Source: Maratus speciosus (Eukaryota; Arthropoda; Arachnida; Araneae; Salticidae). From it: a DNA stretch of 64,000 bases. Shown here piece after piece: positions 21,301-33,311 of this stretch; position 1 is the first letter of the stretch, and each line of letters begins with the position of its first letter. The stretch is from assembly GCA_963932465.1 (NCBI GenBank), contig OZ010792.1, positions 2,666,001 through 2,730,000 of the forward strand. The letters are read 5' to 3'. Both the position numbers and the translations under genes were made by a program. The notes under the pieces are model-generated. The model saw only the letters and a list, made by a program, of their open reading frames with translations. It was not told the DNA's origin and ran no database searches.

Positions 21301-21693
21301 TAAGGTGAAAGAGGATGTCTAAGTAAACAATGTGAAAAACGCATAACACATCGGAAAACCCAATTTCAGGAATTGCCATGCATAGTCGGAAAAATATGCG
21401 AATTCTTTTGTGCACTCCTCTATTGGAAACGGCGTGTATAGGAAATGGTTAACACAGTTGTAAATTTACCTTCAGCGATTTCCGTCAATATAATCAAATG
21501 GACTCGAGAGGATTTGTGCTGCCCTTGTATTTCATCTGTAGAATTTATATATTTATAGGCAAAAATTTAGTTTAATTTAAAAACGCGTACCACAACTGAA
21601 ATCGCACTTCCAGCAAGTATGATTCTTAGACAATACTGTAACCAAATTATTTTGTCTGTCCCTGTCAATAAAAGATGAATGTGCATGGGCAGA
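21301..21693. other. Dispersed repeat remnant
   Basis: Contains modules (AAACGCATAACA, TGCGAATTCTTTTGTGCA) that recur with variation at 24480-24620 and 29270-29520. No gene. Confidence 0.5.
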
Positions 21694-21701
21694 CCCTATT
21701 C

Positions 21702-22472
21702 CAGGGTTGGCGAACCCATGACACGAACTCGGCACGTAAAAAAACTTCTCTAGTACGCGAAAAAAATTATAGATTGTATTCAGTTTATGGAAAACAATCC
21801 ATTTTATATGTTTTTTAACAAAAAGTATAGTTTTGTGTAACAGGTATATAATTTACTTTAAAATAATCCGTAAATTTTGAATGAATTAAGGTATAAATTT
21901 CAATGAAAGCGCCTTGTAGCGTCATTTTCTCGCCAAACCATTCAGCATATAGTGTTTTCCAAATCATTTTGCTTCTTTATAAAATTTCAAAGGTTTTTGA
22001 AAATGGAATTTTTAGATGTAGTTTGCATACTAATATACCTATTTGACATGCTTTCTATTTCAGATTAGGTTTTATTTTATTTAGGTTTAGGGTTTTAAGT
22101 AATTTTAGGGTTTATTATATTTAGGTTTTAATTTTGAAAATTGAATTTTAACTGTAACTGTGAATAATATGTATCTACTGAACTTGTTTCTACAACTAAA
22201 AATGATCTGATTCGGAAGTATACAATAAAAGAAAACTCATTTATAGATTATTAACACGGAATTCTATGCGACATGGCTATATTATTGAGTAAATACAGCA
22301 TAATAAATAACTTAGGAATAGAATTTAGTGTAAGTGTAAAAGTATTTAAGAAAAAATTCTATAAAAATTAATTATTGGATTTTATGTAAGTTTGTTTCTG
22401 GCACTTTAGAATGTTGGTACATATAATTTAGAAATTTTTGACATGCATACTCAAAAAGGTTCGCCATCCCTG
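21702..22472. mobile_element. hAT-type non-autonomous element with 8-bp target duplication
   Basis: Terminal repeats CAGGGTTGGCGAACC and, reversed, CAGGGATGGCGAACC. CCCTATTC is duplicated exactly on both sides (21694-21701 and 22473-22480). An 8-bp duplication with CAGNG...CAACC/GAACC-type ends is typical of hAT. Length 771 bp, AT-rich interior with tandem TTTAGG blocks near 22080-22130, no transposase. Confidence 0.9.
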
Positions 22473-22480
22473 CCCTATTC

Positions 22481-22800
22481 TATAGTAAGCATCTTGTAAT
22501 GCACCTCAATGAGCTATACAGCATTTTCAATATTTTGAAATACTGTAACATCATTAAAATACACTGAAAATGTTTTTCCCCCATAGACTGTCATGTAACG
22601 GAATTCTTTTGAGTGTCCCTGTAAGCGAACTATTAATGCTATACACTTCATTTTCAATACCAAACGTGCCATGGTAAGCTTCCTCAACATATATCAATTG
22701 AAGTGGCAATCCGAGGCTATTGACGGGAGTTAGAGCATGGACAGACAGACAGACAAACCGAATTTATAAACACTTTTCAACTTTGAAGGAAAGTGTGAAA
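22481..22800 (+). repeat. Dispersed repeat ending in (GACA)n
   Basis: Contains AACGGAATTCTTTTGAGTG, TGGTAAGCTTC, TGACGGGAGTTAGAGC and GACAGACAGACAAACCG, then AACACTTTTCAACTTTG. The same order of modules is seen near 29740-30160 and 38180-38640. Confidence 0.7.
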
Positions 22801-22921
22801 AATTGTGAAAACCATAAATGCTCGATTTTTAAAAGAAATTTTTTGTGCCAATCTATTGCTTATTCGTAAGAAAAGTGACATAACTCAAATATACTATGTT
22901 TCAACGGAGATCTTCGACACT

Positions 22922-23128
22922 TTAACACTAGAACGGCCAGAAATTTTACTCAAGTTTCATAAAAATATTTGACACCAGAATTCTTATTTAAAATTATTTG
23001 ATTGATTATTTGACGTAAATCTGCGTGGTTTAAATATAACTTGCTTTATGAAAGAATTTCTCGTTCCAGTTGACATTTAATGATATAGTGGGAGTCAGAT
23101 CGACTCCTTCCGGGCGTTCTAGTGCTAA
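22922..23128. mobile_element. Short TTAA-type MITE (ACTAGAACG ends)
   Basis: Left TTAACACTAGAACGGCC; right, reversed, TTAGCACTAGAACGCCC. The length (207 bp) and terminal TTAA resemble family 2, but the terminal sequence differs. A GGGAGTCAGATCGACTCC hairpin sits near the right end. Confidence 0.65.
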
Positions 23129-23529
23129 TTAGCCTATACTACACTTCGTATGATTAAAAAGTTAACTGAGTAACATTTTTATGTCAGTACCTCCTAATTA
23201 AAATTTTCAACTTCAAGATTAAATTTTTTTATGCATTTCAAATTAATTCAAGCTTAACTATAAAGATTTTAAAGATTTTTTTTTTCTTGCTTTTATAATA
23301 TAATTTTACCGTTTTATGTTCATTACTAGATTGGATGATAGAAAAGCACATCATAGTTACTCATGATGTACAGACGTAGAAAAAAAGTAAACACCCCCTG
23401 CTAACTCTGCAACAAATTATAGTAGAAGAAAGTGACTGCTACCAAATGATTAAAAATAAAGTCTGCTTTAAACAAGTTGAAAATTGCTTGTCAAACGTGG
23501 CAAATGAGGTGCGTTCGTACTATAACTAG
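23129..23529. other. Unassigned DNA
   Basis: The segment 23392-23460 is repeated in reverse at 33404-33475 (CTAACTCTGCAACAAATTAT). No gene. Confidence 0.5.
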
Positions 23530-23870
23530 TTTTAGAAATATTTTTTGCACCGCATAGTGTACTGAATGCATACTTTAGTGCCCTTCATACGTGCATATCC
23601 ATTTCATTCTGTTCGAAAGGCCGTAACATCATTAAAATGCGATTGAAATAATTCTTTCCGATGGGCCTTAATGTAACTGAAAACTTTTGACTGTCCCTGT
23701 CATTAAACTATACATTCGATTTTCATAAAATTTGAAATGACTCGACAAAATTATGCAACAATTATATATTTTAAATTTCAAAAGATTCGGTCGGGTAGTT
23801 TTTGCGATGTTATATGCGGACGGACAGACGTACTGAACGACGACTATAGGTGCTACATATTTATATAATT
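23530..23870 (-). repeat. Dispersed repeat, reversed relative to 2745-3075
   Basis: Read on the minus strand it gives the CGTCGTTCAGT...GTCTGTCCGTCCGC module, CGATTCG..TTTGAAATTT, TAATTGTTGCATAATTTTGT and GTGCACTAAA blocks in the same order as at 2745-3075. Confidence 0.75.
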
Positions 23871-26258
23871 ACGAACGCACCTTAAAATGATGTACATAAA
23901 ATTTGCTTAGGGGGCCATCTACAAATAAAAACCAGTCCAAAATTTGTTTTTTAAATGTCAACAACCAGTTTTGACAGTATATTTTAAATCTCCGGTTCAA
24001 ACTAGGCCTAGATACGAAATTTCACATAATTTGGATAATAAGTTTTTGAATTATAAACATTCAAAATTGAGAGTTTCTAATGTTGAATTACATTTTCATA
24101 TTTTTATTAATATATCCTGAAATTCTCCTAATGTCTAATCTTTTGTGTGGTTATAATACTAAAATACCCAAACATAAATACATTGAATTTGTAATTTTAA
24201 AAATTTTATAATATGAATTATGAAATTAACATTCGAAAAAATTATGAATTACAACCTACAATTTTTTTTGATGGATTTATATTTATCGTGTGCTGCTTTA
24301 AGCGAATCCAAAATTTCAATTTTTTCTTCCAAGTAGTTTTCAAATTATCCTTAAACAAGTAAGAAAAATCATGCGTACAGCATAGATTATGAAATACTTT
24401 TCAACACTCCCTGAAAGCTTACACGAAACTTCGTTACTTAGGGAAATAAGGTAAATAAGATAACTAAGTAAACATTTAAAAATCTGATTTCAGTAGTTAC
24501 CGCCCATAGCCAAATATGTATGCCAATTCTTTTGAACAGCCCTGTATTCGATCTGTATATTGATATATATACTACTATATAATGGGAAAATTTAGTTTAG
24601 CAAGAAAACGCATAACAACAGGGGCGTAGCTACCGTGGAGCAGTTGGAGCAGACTGTTCCAGGCGCACGAATGCTAAGGGCGCAAAATTAGAAAAAGCGA
24701 AATAAAGATGTCTTAAATATTTGTATTTTTTTTTTCATTATTAATCAAACATTATAGATGAATCTTGTTACAATCAGCGTATTCCTATGACATTTTACCC
24801 TGTGTTTAATCTCAACTATTTCGATTTAAAATATGTTTTCATACACAGTTGAAAGAAATGACTTCTATTCAGGAAGTTTTAATTTTAATTCATATCACCA
24901 TATTGCATTGAAGATTTTCGGATCTTAAAGTAATCAAAACTTATTTAACAGGGCTCTCATCGGTCACTTTACTGGTTACCACTAATTTCAAAAAATAATC
25001 TTTCTGGTACATTTCTATTAAAAATGTTTTAGAAATTTATCATGATGATTTGGCGGAAATAATGGTAGCCAAAGAATTCACCGCTGTGAAACCTATATGT
25101 ACGATGTAACAGTAGTAATTTACGATAATTATTTTACGATTTGGAAAAAAATAGCTTGACAAGTTGAAGAAAATTATTGACCATTTTACAGACGAAATCC
25201 AAGAAAACGAAAATTTTGAAGGGTTTTTTTTTTGTTTGTTTTGTGGAAACTAAACATGCATTAATACAGATTACAAAACAATAATAAGAGCTGGATTTAA
25301 ACATATTCCACATCAGCTCACGGCGACAAAATTTAGACGGGAGGGGGGGGGGATGCGGGTAAGGGGAAGCAGCAACTTAAATTTTGTGAGTATTGTTTTT
25401 GATATTATTGCAAATGTTGCAGAATCGATAAGCTTCAAAAAGACAGAAAAAGTTAAGTACCCAATTCAGTGTTCCTTAGGGCCTGATTATAGCCTATGCA
25501 AAATTACACCACTTTTTGGTAACAGTATTTTCCGCATTAAACCTTATTTAATCGCATAATTTTAGGATTAAATAAGGCTGACTGGCCCGCCGGGCAACCG
25601 ACCTGCAGGTCTGTGCGCCCTAAACCAGGTAAAGCTGCTCCCTCCTTTAGGGGTGAAGCTAATAGTTTTAAAATTTGCTATACGCATTACATATGAAAAG
25701 TCTTAAATCATTTAATAATTTTTTTAATCACTTTTTTGAATCATTTTTTATTAATGATTTTTATTTCTCTTTGCAAGGCAGAAGAATTGATTTTTTTTCT
25801 AGAAAGTTTCTTTGCTTCAGAGGACCATTTAAATCTTTTAAAACCTAATGTGTATGTTCCGTAATTTTCTTTGGGACCAATAGTGACATGGTCTGCCCCA
25901 AGAATTCTCAGCCTGTCTGGTACCAAACAGCGCGGCCTTTCTTTAAATATATATATACGTATTTTATTTTATTTAGTTTTTTGTAAAATCATTTATCAAG
26001 TATTTGTTTGAAATGTGTGGGCTTCGTGTATTCGTACAGTGCTGTGATTGTAATTTCCCTTATATATATGTGTATTATATTGATTTTTGCGTTTGATGTG
26101 CAAAAGTATTTATAAAGAATATTTTCGGCGAAGAAAATGTAATTCAAACATTCTTTTTTGTTAAAAATTACATTTTAATATGAAAACGGGATTGTTTCAA
26201 TATTGTCTATGAAAGGATAATCAGAACGGCGGTCAGCTATTTTGTATATATGTTAGAA
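23871..26258. other. Intergenic DNA with repeat debris
   Basis: No gene supported. 24480-24600 carries the AAATTTAGTTTAG module of the dispersed repeats. AGGGGCGTAGCTACC at 24622 and TGGCCCGCCGGGCAACC near 25583 resemble transposon edges, but I could not pair them. A G run precedes the open frame at 25353-25559, which has no recognisable content. Confidence 0.5.
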
Positions 26259-26570
26259 CAGGACTGTTTTTTAATTTTTAAAACGATTTTTCACGCAGTC
26301 ATCGAGCTCGTATTTCAGACAAAATCGTGTTAAAGATATATGACAAAATTTTCCCCTTCGTTGACTGTTTTTTCTACTTTCGTCGGGAAATTTCGTTGAA
26401 AACGCCATCTTTGACAATGTTTTCAGTAAGATCTATTGTGTTTACAAAAAATCCGGAAAACGTCTTTCGATTACAAAGTTTCTGAATAACAACACATGCC
26501 AGTTCTCGAGCAAAAATTAATTAAAATGCATGTTATAAAATTGCCTCTTTGGATTTAAGAACAGCCTTAA
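26259..26570 (-). mobile_element. TTAA-type MITE (copy E, reversed)
   Basis: The right end reads GGATTTAAGAACAGCCTTAA, the reverse of copy A's left end. The interior matches copy A reversed (CAATAGATCTTACTGAAAAC, GGCGTTTTCAACGAAATTTCC). The left TTAA is mutated, so the left edge is approximate. Confidence 0.65.
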
Positions 26571-26647
26571 GAAATAAAATCATAAAAATTTCAGGTTCGT
26601 TTAAGAATATTATCACGGGCCCGGGCAGCACCGGGTAGGTCAGCTAG
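26571..26647 (+). mobile_element. Helitron 3' terminus
   Basis: CCCGG-GCAGCA-CCGGG (26620-26635) forms a 5-bp hairpin, followed eight bases later by CTAG (26644-26647) and then T. This is a Helitron 3' end; the 5' end of this copy was not found, and the MITE ends just upstream. Confidence 0.6.
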
Positions 26648-28999
26648 TCTATACTAATACAAGGAAGTTTCGCTCTGTGTGTGGTGGCTAGTGAAATATA
26701 TTACACGTAGTCCAAAGACAGGTCCTGATACACCTGGAGCTCAGATTTTTAATTTTTTATGACCGCCCCCCCCCCCCCTTAGCACCTTTCAGTTTGTATG
26801 CCCTGAATTGCTCAGAACTTGCCCCTTTTTATTCGATCTTCTTCGTTTTGGGGGCCTTTTTCCCATTTAATTATTCTCCGTTTCTACATTCCAGTTAAGA
26901 CACTGGACCCCTTGAAATTTTTCTGCGCCATGCATTTTCCACACCCTAATGTTGTCAACCAATCAATGCATAACTTTAAGATTGAGACTTGGACTCCTCT
27001 CCCTGGGCCAGCACCCTCATATTTTTATTGGGCACTAGTGTCATTTTTTAAGAATTTCCCCCATTTCTTTTCGCGCTTCTTTAAGATTTTACTCGAATGA
27101 ATAATAAATACCCTATGCTTAATTTCGACTTATTGAGATCTAAAGCGCTAAGTACTAGAACCTTTTAACATGTTTCCATCTTAGGGTCCTGCTCTCAACT
27201 ATCAGTTGGCCCCTTTTGGACCTCCTATTATATCTCCCTTAAAAATGGTCTGATTCATTAACTTTTTTTTGTAACAACATGATAGGAAATCCAGCTACTA
27301 CCCGAACAACATAAAAATTTTTCAGACTTCAGCTACCACCAAATTTTAAAATTAATCGCCTTCTTGGGACCCTTGCCCAGCTACATTCCAGTTGAGACCC
27401 TGGACCCTTGGGGCTTGGTACAAGGCCACTTTAAGTTTTTGTGCCCTAAATTGTTAATAAATCGCCCCTTTTAATCCGTACTTCGTTTTTGGGGCTCTTT
27501 TTCCATTTGGCTTTTTTTTTTCGTTTCTGCATTTCAGTTCAGACACTAGCCCCCTAGGGTAACTTTTTGTGCGCCATGCATTTTTCACCCACTAATTCTG
27601 TTACATTCTCATTGCATAACTTCAAAATTGAGTATTGGCCTTCTCTCCCCGAGCCAACACCTTTATATTTTTATTGGGATTCTAGAGCTCTTTTTCAAAG
27701 CATTTCTTTGAAATTTTTTTCTAATGATTAATACTTATACCCTATACTTAATTTCGACTAATTGAAAATCTAAAGCGCTAAGTACTAGGACCTTTTATCG
27801 TGTTTTCATCTTAGGCCTCGCTCTCAATTATCAATAAGCTCCTTTTGGTCCCCTATAAAAATGGTCCGATTCACTAGGATTTTTTCCCTAACTATTTCTT
27901 AGGTGCCCCAGCTACTACATGAATAACAAAAAAAATTACTCACACTTCAGCTACCACCAATTTTGAATATCAATCGCCTTCTTAGGGTCCTTGGTGCAGT
28001 TTCATTAAAAATTATCTGATAGTATTGCAATTTTCTTTAGCATAGTTCTAGGGTCCTCTGGCAACTTTGGAAACCATTTAAAAATTTCTTTTACTCCAGC
28101 TACCACTTTTTTCGTATATTAATCTTCTTTTGCGGCATCAACTTACGTTTACTCACTACAGCCGTGAATTAAAATTCGCGCTACTGTTAAAGGTAAGTTG
28201 TTAACTTTAGAGGGATGGGATTTCCTCCGTAAATTAAATATCACGTTAATGTTAAAGGTAATTCGTTAAATTTTCAGGGGGTGGGGGCAACAAGCACCTT
28301 CCACTGCTTCGGGGTGCATTCTTTCCTCGAATTCTAGGAGCCGATTTCAACGGGAATTGGTTAATTCAACCTAGATTACGATTCAGCTACTTACGATTCA
28401 GCTCTGTATTATGAAAATTTGTCTTAGACTTCATTTACTAACATTTTCGGACATTAATGGTGCATTCTTTTCTCGGGTTCAATATGTCCGATTTCAACGG
28501 TAAATGGATAATCAAGCTTAGCTTACTATTCAGCTACTTTCTGCATTGTGAAAGTTTATCTTAGACTTCTGTTACCACCATTTTCGAACATTAACGCTGC
28601 ATTCTTTTCTCGGCTGTTATGGGCTCTATTTCAACGGAAATTGGTCCATTCGACTTAGCTTACGATTCTTTTAAAGATTATAGTTCCACCGCCAAGATTC
28701 GCATTCTTATCTCGGGTTCTATAGGCTCGATTACTACAGGGTTTACTCATTCAATTTTCGATTGTCTCCGTCGCGTACGGAATACTCCTGGCATACACGG
28801 TCTTTGGTAGCGGGGAACCAGGCCACAGTTTCGTTCTCAAAGAGGTTTGTCGGGAACACACTAGACGCTGCCGAAGGCAGTGGGCCACCCCTACAACCAT
28901 GTTCATTTTAATTACTTATGAATATATAAAATCATACAAACTTAATTTTTGTTTACGTTATTATAACGGGCCCATGCAACGCCGGGCGGGTCAGGTAGT
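26648..28999 (+). mobile_element. Helitron-like unit with internal duplications
   Basis: Begins TCTATACTAATA, the common Helitron 5' start, immediately after the CTAG of the previous terminus, so the two are head to tail. It ends near 28999 with a decayed version of the same terminus (CCCATGCAACGCCGGG then GTAGT). Inside, a block of about 630 bp is tandemly duplicated (AAAGCGCTAAGTACTAG at 27142 and 27772), followed by three diverged 130-bp units (28290-28690; TTTCAACGG, CGATTCAGCTACT, CATTCTTTTCTCGG). No Rep/helicase reading frame is seen. Confidence 0.55.
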
Positions 29000-29011
29000 T
29001 GCATATATATG

Positions 29012-29041
29012 TATATGTGTGTGTGTGTGTGTGCGTGTGTA
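29012..29041. repeat. (GT)n microsatellite
   Basis: TATGTGTGTGTGTGTGTGCGTGTGT; one of the few pure dinucleotide runs here. Confidence 0.9.
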
Positions 29042-29735
29042 ACTTCCATACAAAATTATTCAGAACTTTTTTGAGAGACAAGAGGGCGCACAAACTTTGC
29101 TTGCTCCAGAGCGCTGAATATGTAGCTACGCCACTGGATAACAAATTGAAAATTTTCTGCCAGCAATTTATACTAACACATAGAAACATACTTGAATACT
29201 TTTGTAACAACCCTGTAGTTTACCTAGTACCTTTATTGCATGCCCATGCCACTATTTAGATAAAATTTAATTCAAACTAAAACACGCTTAAAACTACATT
29301 TCCAGAAATTACCACCCATAGACGGCCATGTATCCAACTCTTTGCGTGACCCTGTATATCATTTTATCTATATTCTATAAATATTTCTTAGTACACTAAA
29401 TTCAGTTTAGCGTAAAAATGCATAACTCCTTTAAAACCCACCTTTAACCAATTTGCGCTCATACCCAGTAACCCTTACGAATTATTTTGCGTAGCCCTGT
29501 ATGTTATATATGTATGCATGTATGCATAAACATAGTGAAACATAAAAGCGCATATCATAATTAAAAATGCATTTCCAGCAATCACCGCTAATGTACAGTA
29601 CATCTGATACAACATACTATCTGAAAACTTTTGTGTATCCCTGTAAATGCTATACACTTCGTAACATACATGAAATAACTTATAGTAAACTTCAGCGACG
29701 TATATCAATTTCATTGTATGTGAAATAGTTTAACA
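29042..29735. repeat. Dispersed-repeat modules in series
   Basis: Several diverged modules, each ending like TTTTGTGTATCCCTGTA or CGTAGCCCTGTATG, follow one another. Open frames on both strands cover the same bases and are not supported as genes. Confidence 0.55.
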
Positions 29736-30160
29736 TAATTTAAATACGCCGCAAACAATTCCCCCTTGCTCCTTATATCATTATGTAACGGAATTCTTTT
29801 GTGTGGCCCTATAAAAGAATAATAACTATTCTTTGCACCGCATATTATACAGAATGAATGTTTTAGTGCACTTCATACATGCATATCAATTTTGTTATAT
29901 TTGGATGTGCGTGTAACATCATTAAAAATCCTTTTAAACGATTTCTTCCCATAGGCCCTAATGTAACGGAAAACTTTTGACTGTCTCTGTAAATGAACTA
30001 AACGCGCTACAAACTTCATTTGAAATAGCGAACGTGCTATGGTAAACGTCAATAACCTCCAAAAATTTCAGGGCAATCCGAGTATATTTACGGGAGTTAG
30101 AGCGCGGACAGACGGACAGACAAACCGAAGTCATAAACACTTTTCAACTTTGTTGGAAAG
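29736..30160 (+). repeat. Dispersed repeat ending in (GACA)n
   Basis: Module order as at 22481-22800 and 38180-38640: AATTCTTTTGTGTGGCCCT, GCACTTCATACATGCATATC, GTAACATCATTAAAA, TTACGGGAGTTAGAGCGCG, GACAGACGGACAGACAAACC. Confidence 0.75.
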
Positions 30161-30718
30161 TGTTAACCGCTCGAGGGGTAAGCAATTGTTTGTGTAATTC
30201 TGAATTCTCACCGGAAATTTAGAAAAAGTTTATTTCAAAATAAGAAAAAGCAATTTTGCGACTTTTTCCCACCAAAGTTATAGAAAAATCAAATTCCATA
30301 AAATTTTTCTGGTGCCGATCTTTATTAGTCGTAGGTAGGATAAAATATATTCCACCACCCCTCAAGGGGTTAAAAAGGGAAGATCCTGGTTTAAGGGGCC
30401 GTCTAGGATGTGCAGAAAAGCATAATTTGAAAATATATATTTTACTCGTTTTATTGACACATTTGGGCTGGCAATAGTCGAAACATATTAAGTGAGTGAA
30501 ATTGCGATATCGTCAAGAAATAATGCATTAACAGAAGTGACTTAGTCATTCTTCAGCATTTCAATAATCGAGTACCGAACTTCAATATGGATACAGCCTC
30601 TAAAATAGGCTCATTTTAAAATAAAAAATTTCTCTGAAACTAATAGTACGAATTTCATGAAAATTTCTATTTAGGCTAATTGAATACTGTAGAATTTAGT
30701 TTTGCTGTCAAATTAGGG

Positions 30719-33303
30719 TAGGGATTCACAACCTGTAGCCCGCGAATTTCGTCAATTTATAACTGGAAAAAATTGCAATTTTTGTCCATAGGTCGCAAGA
30801 AAAAAATCGTGAAATTCGCCAATTTGCGGCGGACAAAATTGAAAATTTCGACAGTCAGTTAAAAATCGCAAGTTTCGTTGATCGGATGCGGAAAACTAGC
30901 AAATTTTGTCGATGAGGTTCGGAAAAATCGCGAATTTGGTTGATCGGATACAAAATAATCGCGAATTTTGTCAATGAGGCGCGGAAAAATTACAAATTTG
31001 ATCGATCGGGCTCGGAAAAATCGAGAGTTTTGTCGATGGAGCTCGGGAAAATCGTGAATTTCATTGGTCGTGCACGGAAAAATTGCAATTTTGTCGATCA
31101 GGCGCGGAAAAAATTTCAAATTTCGTTGATCGGCACGAAAAAATTGTCAATTTTGTTTATGATGCGCGGAAAAATAGCATATTTAGGTTGATTGGCTGCT
31201 GAAAAGTCGTGAGTTTCGTCAGTCGCGAGAGAAAATCGCAAATTTCGTCACTTTGCCACCGGAAAAAATGCGAATTTCGTCAGTCAATTAAGAATCATCA
31301 ATTTCGTCGATATAGTGCAGAAAAATCGCGAAATTTGTCGATTAGGAGCAGAGTAACTCAAATTTCGTTGACCGGCTGCGGATAAGTCGCGTGTTTCGTC
31401 TTTTTATCGCGAATTTCGTCAATTTGTCGTTGAAAAAATTGCAAATTTCGTCCGAGTCAGTTAAGAATCGCGAATTTCGTTGATCAGGTGCGGGAAAATA
31501 GCGTGTTTCGTTTTTTATCACGAATTTCGTCAATTTGTCATTGAAAAAATTACAAATTTCGTCCGAGATAGTTAAGAATCGCGAATTTCGCTGATCAGGT
31601 GAGGAAAAATTGCGTGTTTCGTCTTTTTTCGCGAATTTCGTCAATTTGTCGTTGAAAAATTGCAAATTTCATCCGAGTCAGTTAAGAATCGCGAATTTCG
31701 TTGATCAGGTGAGGAAAAATCGTAAATTTCGTCGACCAAGTGCCGAAATATTGGAAATTTCCCCAATCAGGCACGAAAAATCGCAAATTTTGTCGATCGG
31801 GCACGAAAAGAAATCTCTAATTTTGTCGATCAGGTGCGGAAAAATTGCAAATTTGTCAGATCGGGCACGGAAAAATCGCAAGTTTTGTCGATGGAGCTCG
31901 GAAAAATCGGGAATTTCATTGGTCGTGCAGGGAAAAATCGTGAATTTATCGATCAGGCGCGGAAAAAATCGCAAATTTCGTTGATCGGCCCGAAACAATT
32001 GTCAATTTTGTTGATGATGTGCGGAAAAATTGCATATTTTGTTGATTAGCTGCTGAAAAGTCGTGAGTTTCATCAGTCTAAAAAAATCGCGAATTTCGTC
32101 AATTTACCGCCGGAAAAAATTGCGAATTACGTCAGTCAATTAAGAATCATGAATTTCGTCGACATGGTGCAGAAAAATCGCGAATTTTGTCGATTAGGAG
32201 CAGAGATATCTCAAATTTCGTTGATCGGCTGCGGAAAAATCGCGTGTTTCGTCTTTTTATCGCGAATTTTGTCAATTTGTCGCTGAAAAAAATTGCAAAT
32301 TTCGTGCGGGTCATTTAAGAATCTCGAATTTTGTTGATCAGGTGCGGAAAAATCGCAAATTTCGCCGACCAAGCCCCGAAAAATTGGAAATTTCCTCAAT
32401 CAGGCACGGAAAATCGCAAATTTTGTCGATAGGGCACGAAAAAAAATCTCGAATTTTGTCGATCAGATGCGGAAAAATTGAAAATATCGTTGATCGGCTT
32501 CAGAAAAATTTGCGAGTTTTGCCAATTTATCACGAGGAAAAATTGCAAATTTCGACAGAGTCAGTTAAGAATCGCGAATTTGGTTGATCGGACGTGGAAA
32601 AAATAGCAAATTTCGTCGATTTGGGGTGGACAAATAGCAATCGATCGGCGTCGATCGGGCTCCGAAAAATAGCGAATTTCGTTCGGCGGACACGAAAAAA
32701 TCGCGAATTTCGCCAATCAGGCGCGGAAAAATCGCAACTTTCGTCGATCATGTGCGGAAAAATTGTGAAATTTGTCGACCGGTTTCGGAAAAATTGCGAA
32801 TTTTGTCGATCAGGTGCGAAAAATGGCAAATGTCGTTGATCGGACGCGAAAAATCGCGAATTTCGTTGATCACACGCGGCAAAATCGCAAATTTCGATGA
32901 TCTTCTCCTCCTTTCCCCCCTTCGTTCATGAAGTTCACGTTTTTTTTCGGCACTAGGCACTTTCATGCCTAAGTTTGATTTTTAGAGCTTTTAATAAAAC
33001 AAAATTTACTCCCCCGGATAAAGCCAAGGAATATTATACTTTATCTAAATAATCCTAGCTCTATCTCTGTTATATATACAAACGTAAACTGTTGAAATAT
33101 CCTTGCCAACTAAATTAGATATGTTGACTAGGTAGGGGAACCTAGAGGAGTAACAACCCAGTTCTGAAACCATAATTTTAATCTGATTATAGGCCACAGA
33201 TCACCTGCCCAAAATAGAATTCTCTCCGTGTTATTGATGTGGCCGTCGACAACCCAGAAATATTTGTAAGTGGCCCTTCTGTTAAAAAGGTTGTGCACCC
33301 CTA
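30719..33303. mobile_element. hAT-type element whose interior is a satellite array
   Basis: Ends are TAGGGATTCACAACC and, reversed, TAGGGGTGCACAACC. AATTAGGG is duplicated on both sides (30711-30718 and 33304-33311). GTAGCCCGC and GTGGCCCTT follow the ends, as in related hAT MITEs. Nearly all of the interior (about 30760-32915) is a minisatellite; the remaining 390 bases at the right are unique-looking. No transposase is present. The duplication and ends are clear, so the array was either carried in or expanded after insertion. Confidence 0.88.
30760..32915 (+). repeat. Three-level minisatellite (about 31, 112 and 853 bp)
   Basis: The basic unit approximates GATCAGGCGCGGAAAAATCG plus CGAATTTCGTC, about 31 bp. 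Within it a 112-bp composite with CGTGTTTCGTC is repeated at 31390, 31502 and 31613. A larger block is repeated at an offset of about 853 bp: GTCGATGGAGCTCGG at 31033 and 31887, AGCAGAG near 31347 and 32199. Unit lengths near 31-34 bp keep open frames alive on both strands; these are artefacts of the repeat. GC content is far above the surroundings. Confidence 0.85.
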
Positions 33304-33311
33304 AATTAGGG

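Noticed and set aside
24622..25670. A transposon starting at AGGGGCGTAGCTACC
   Set aside because: No matching right end or target duplication was found.
30760..32915. CRISPR-like array of about 31-bp units
   Set aside because: Units are diverged and directly adjacent with no unique spacers; it is a minisatellite in eukaryotic DNA.
30859..32966. Many open frames of 60-124 codons on both strands
   Set aside because: They lie in the 31-bp minisatellite; the frames are repeated, low-complexity and occur equally on both strands.
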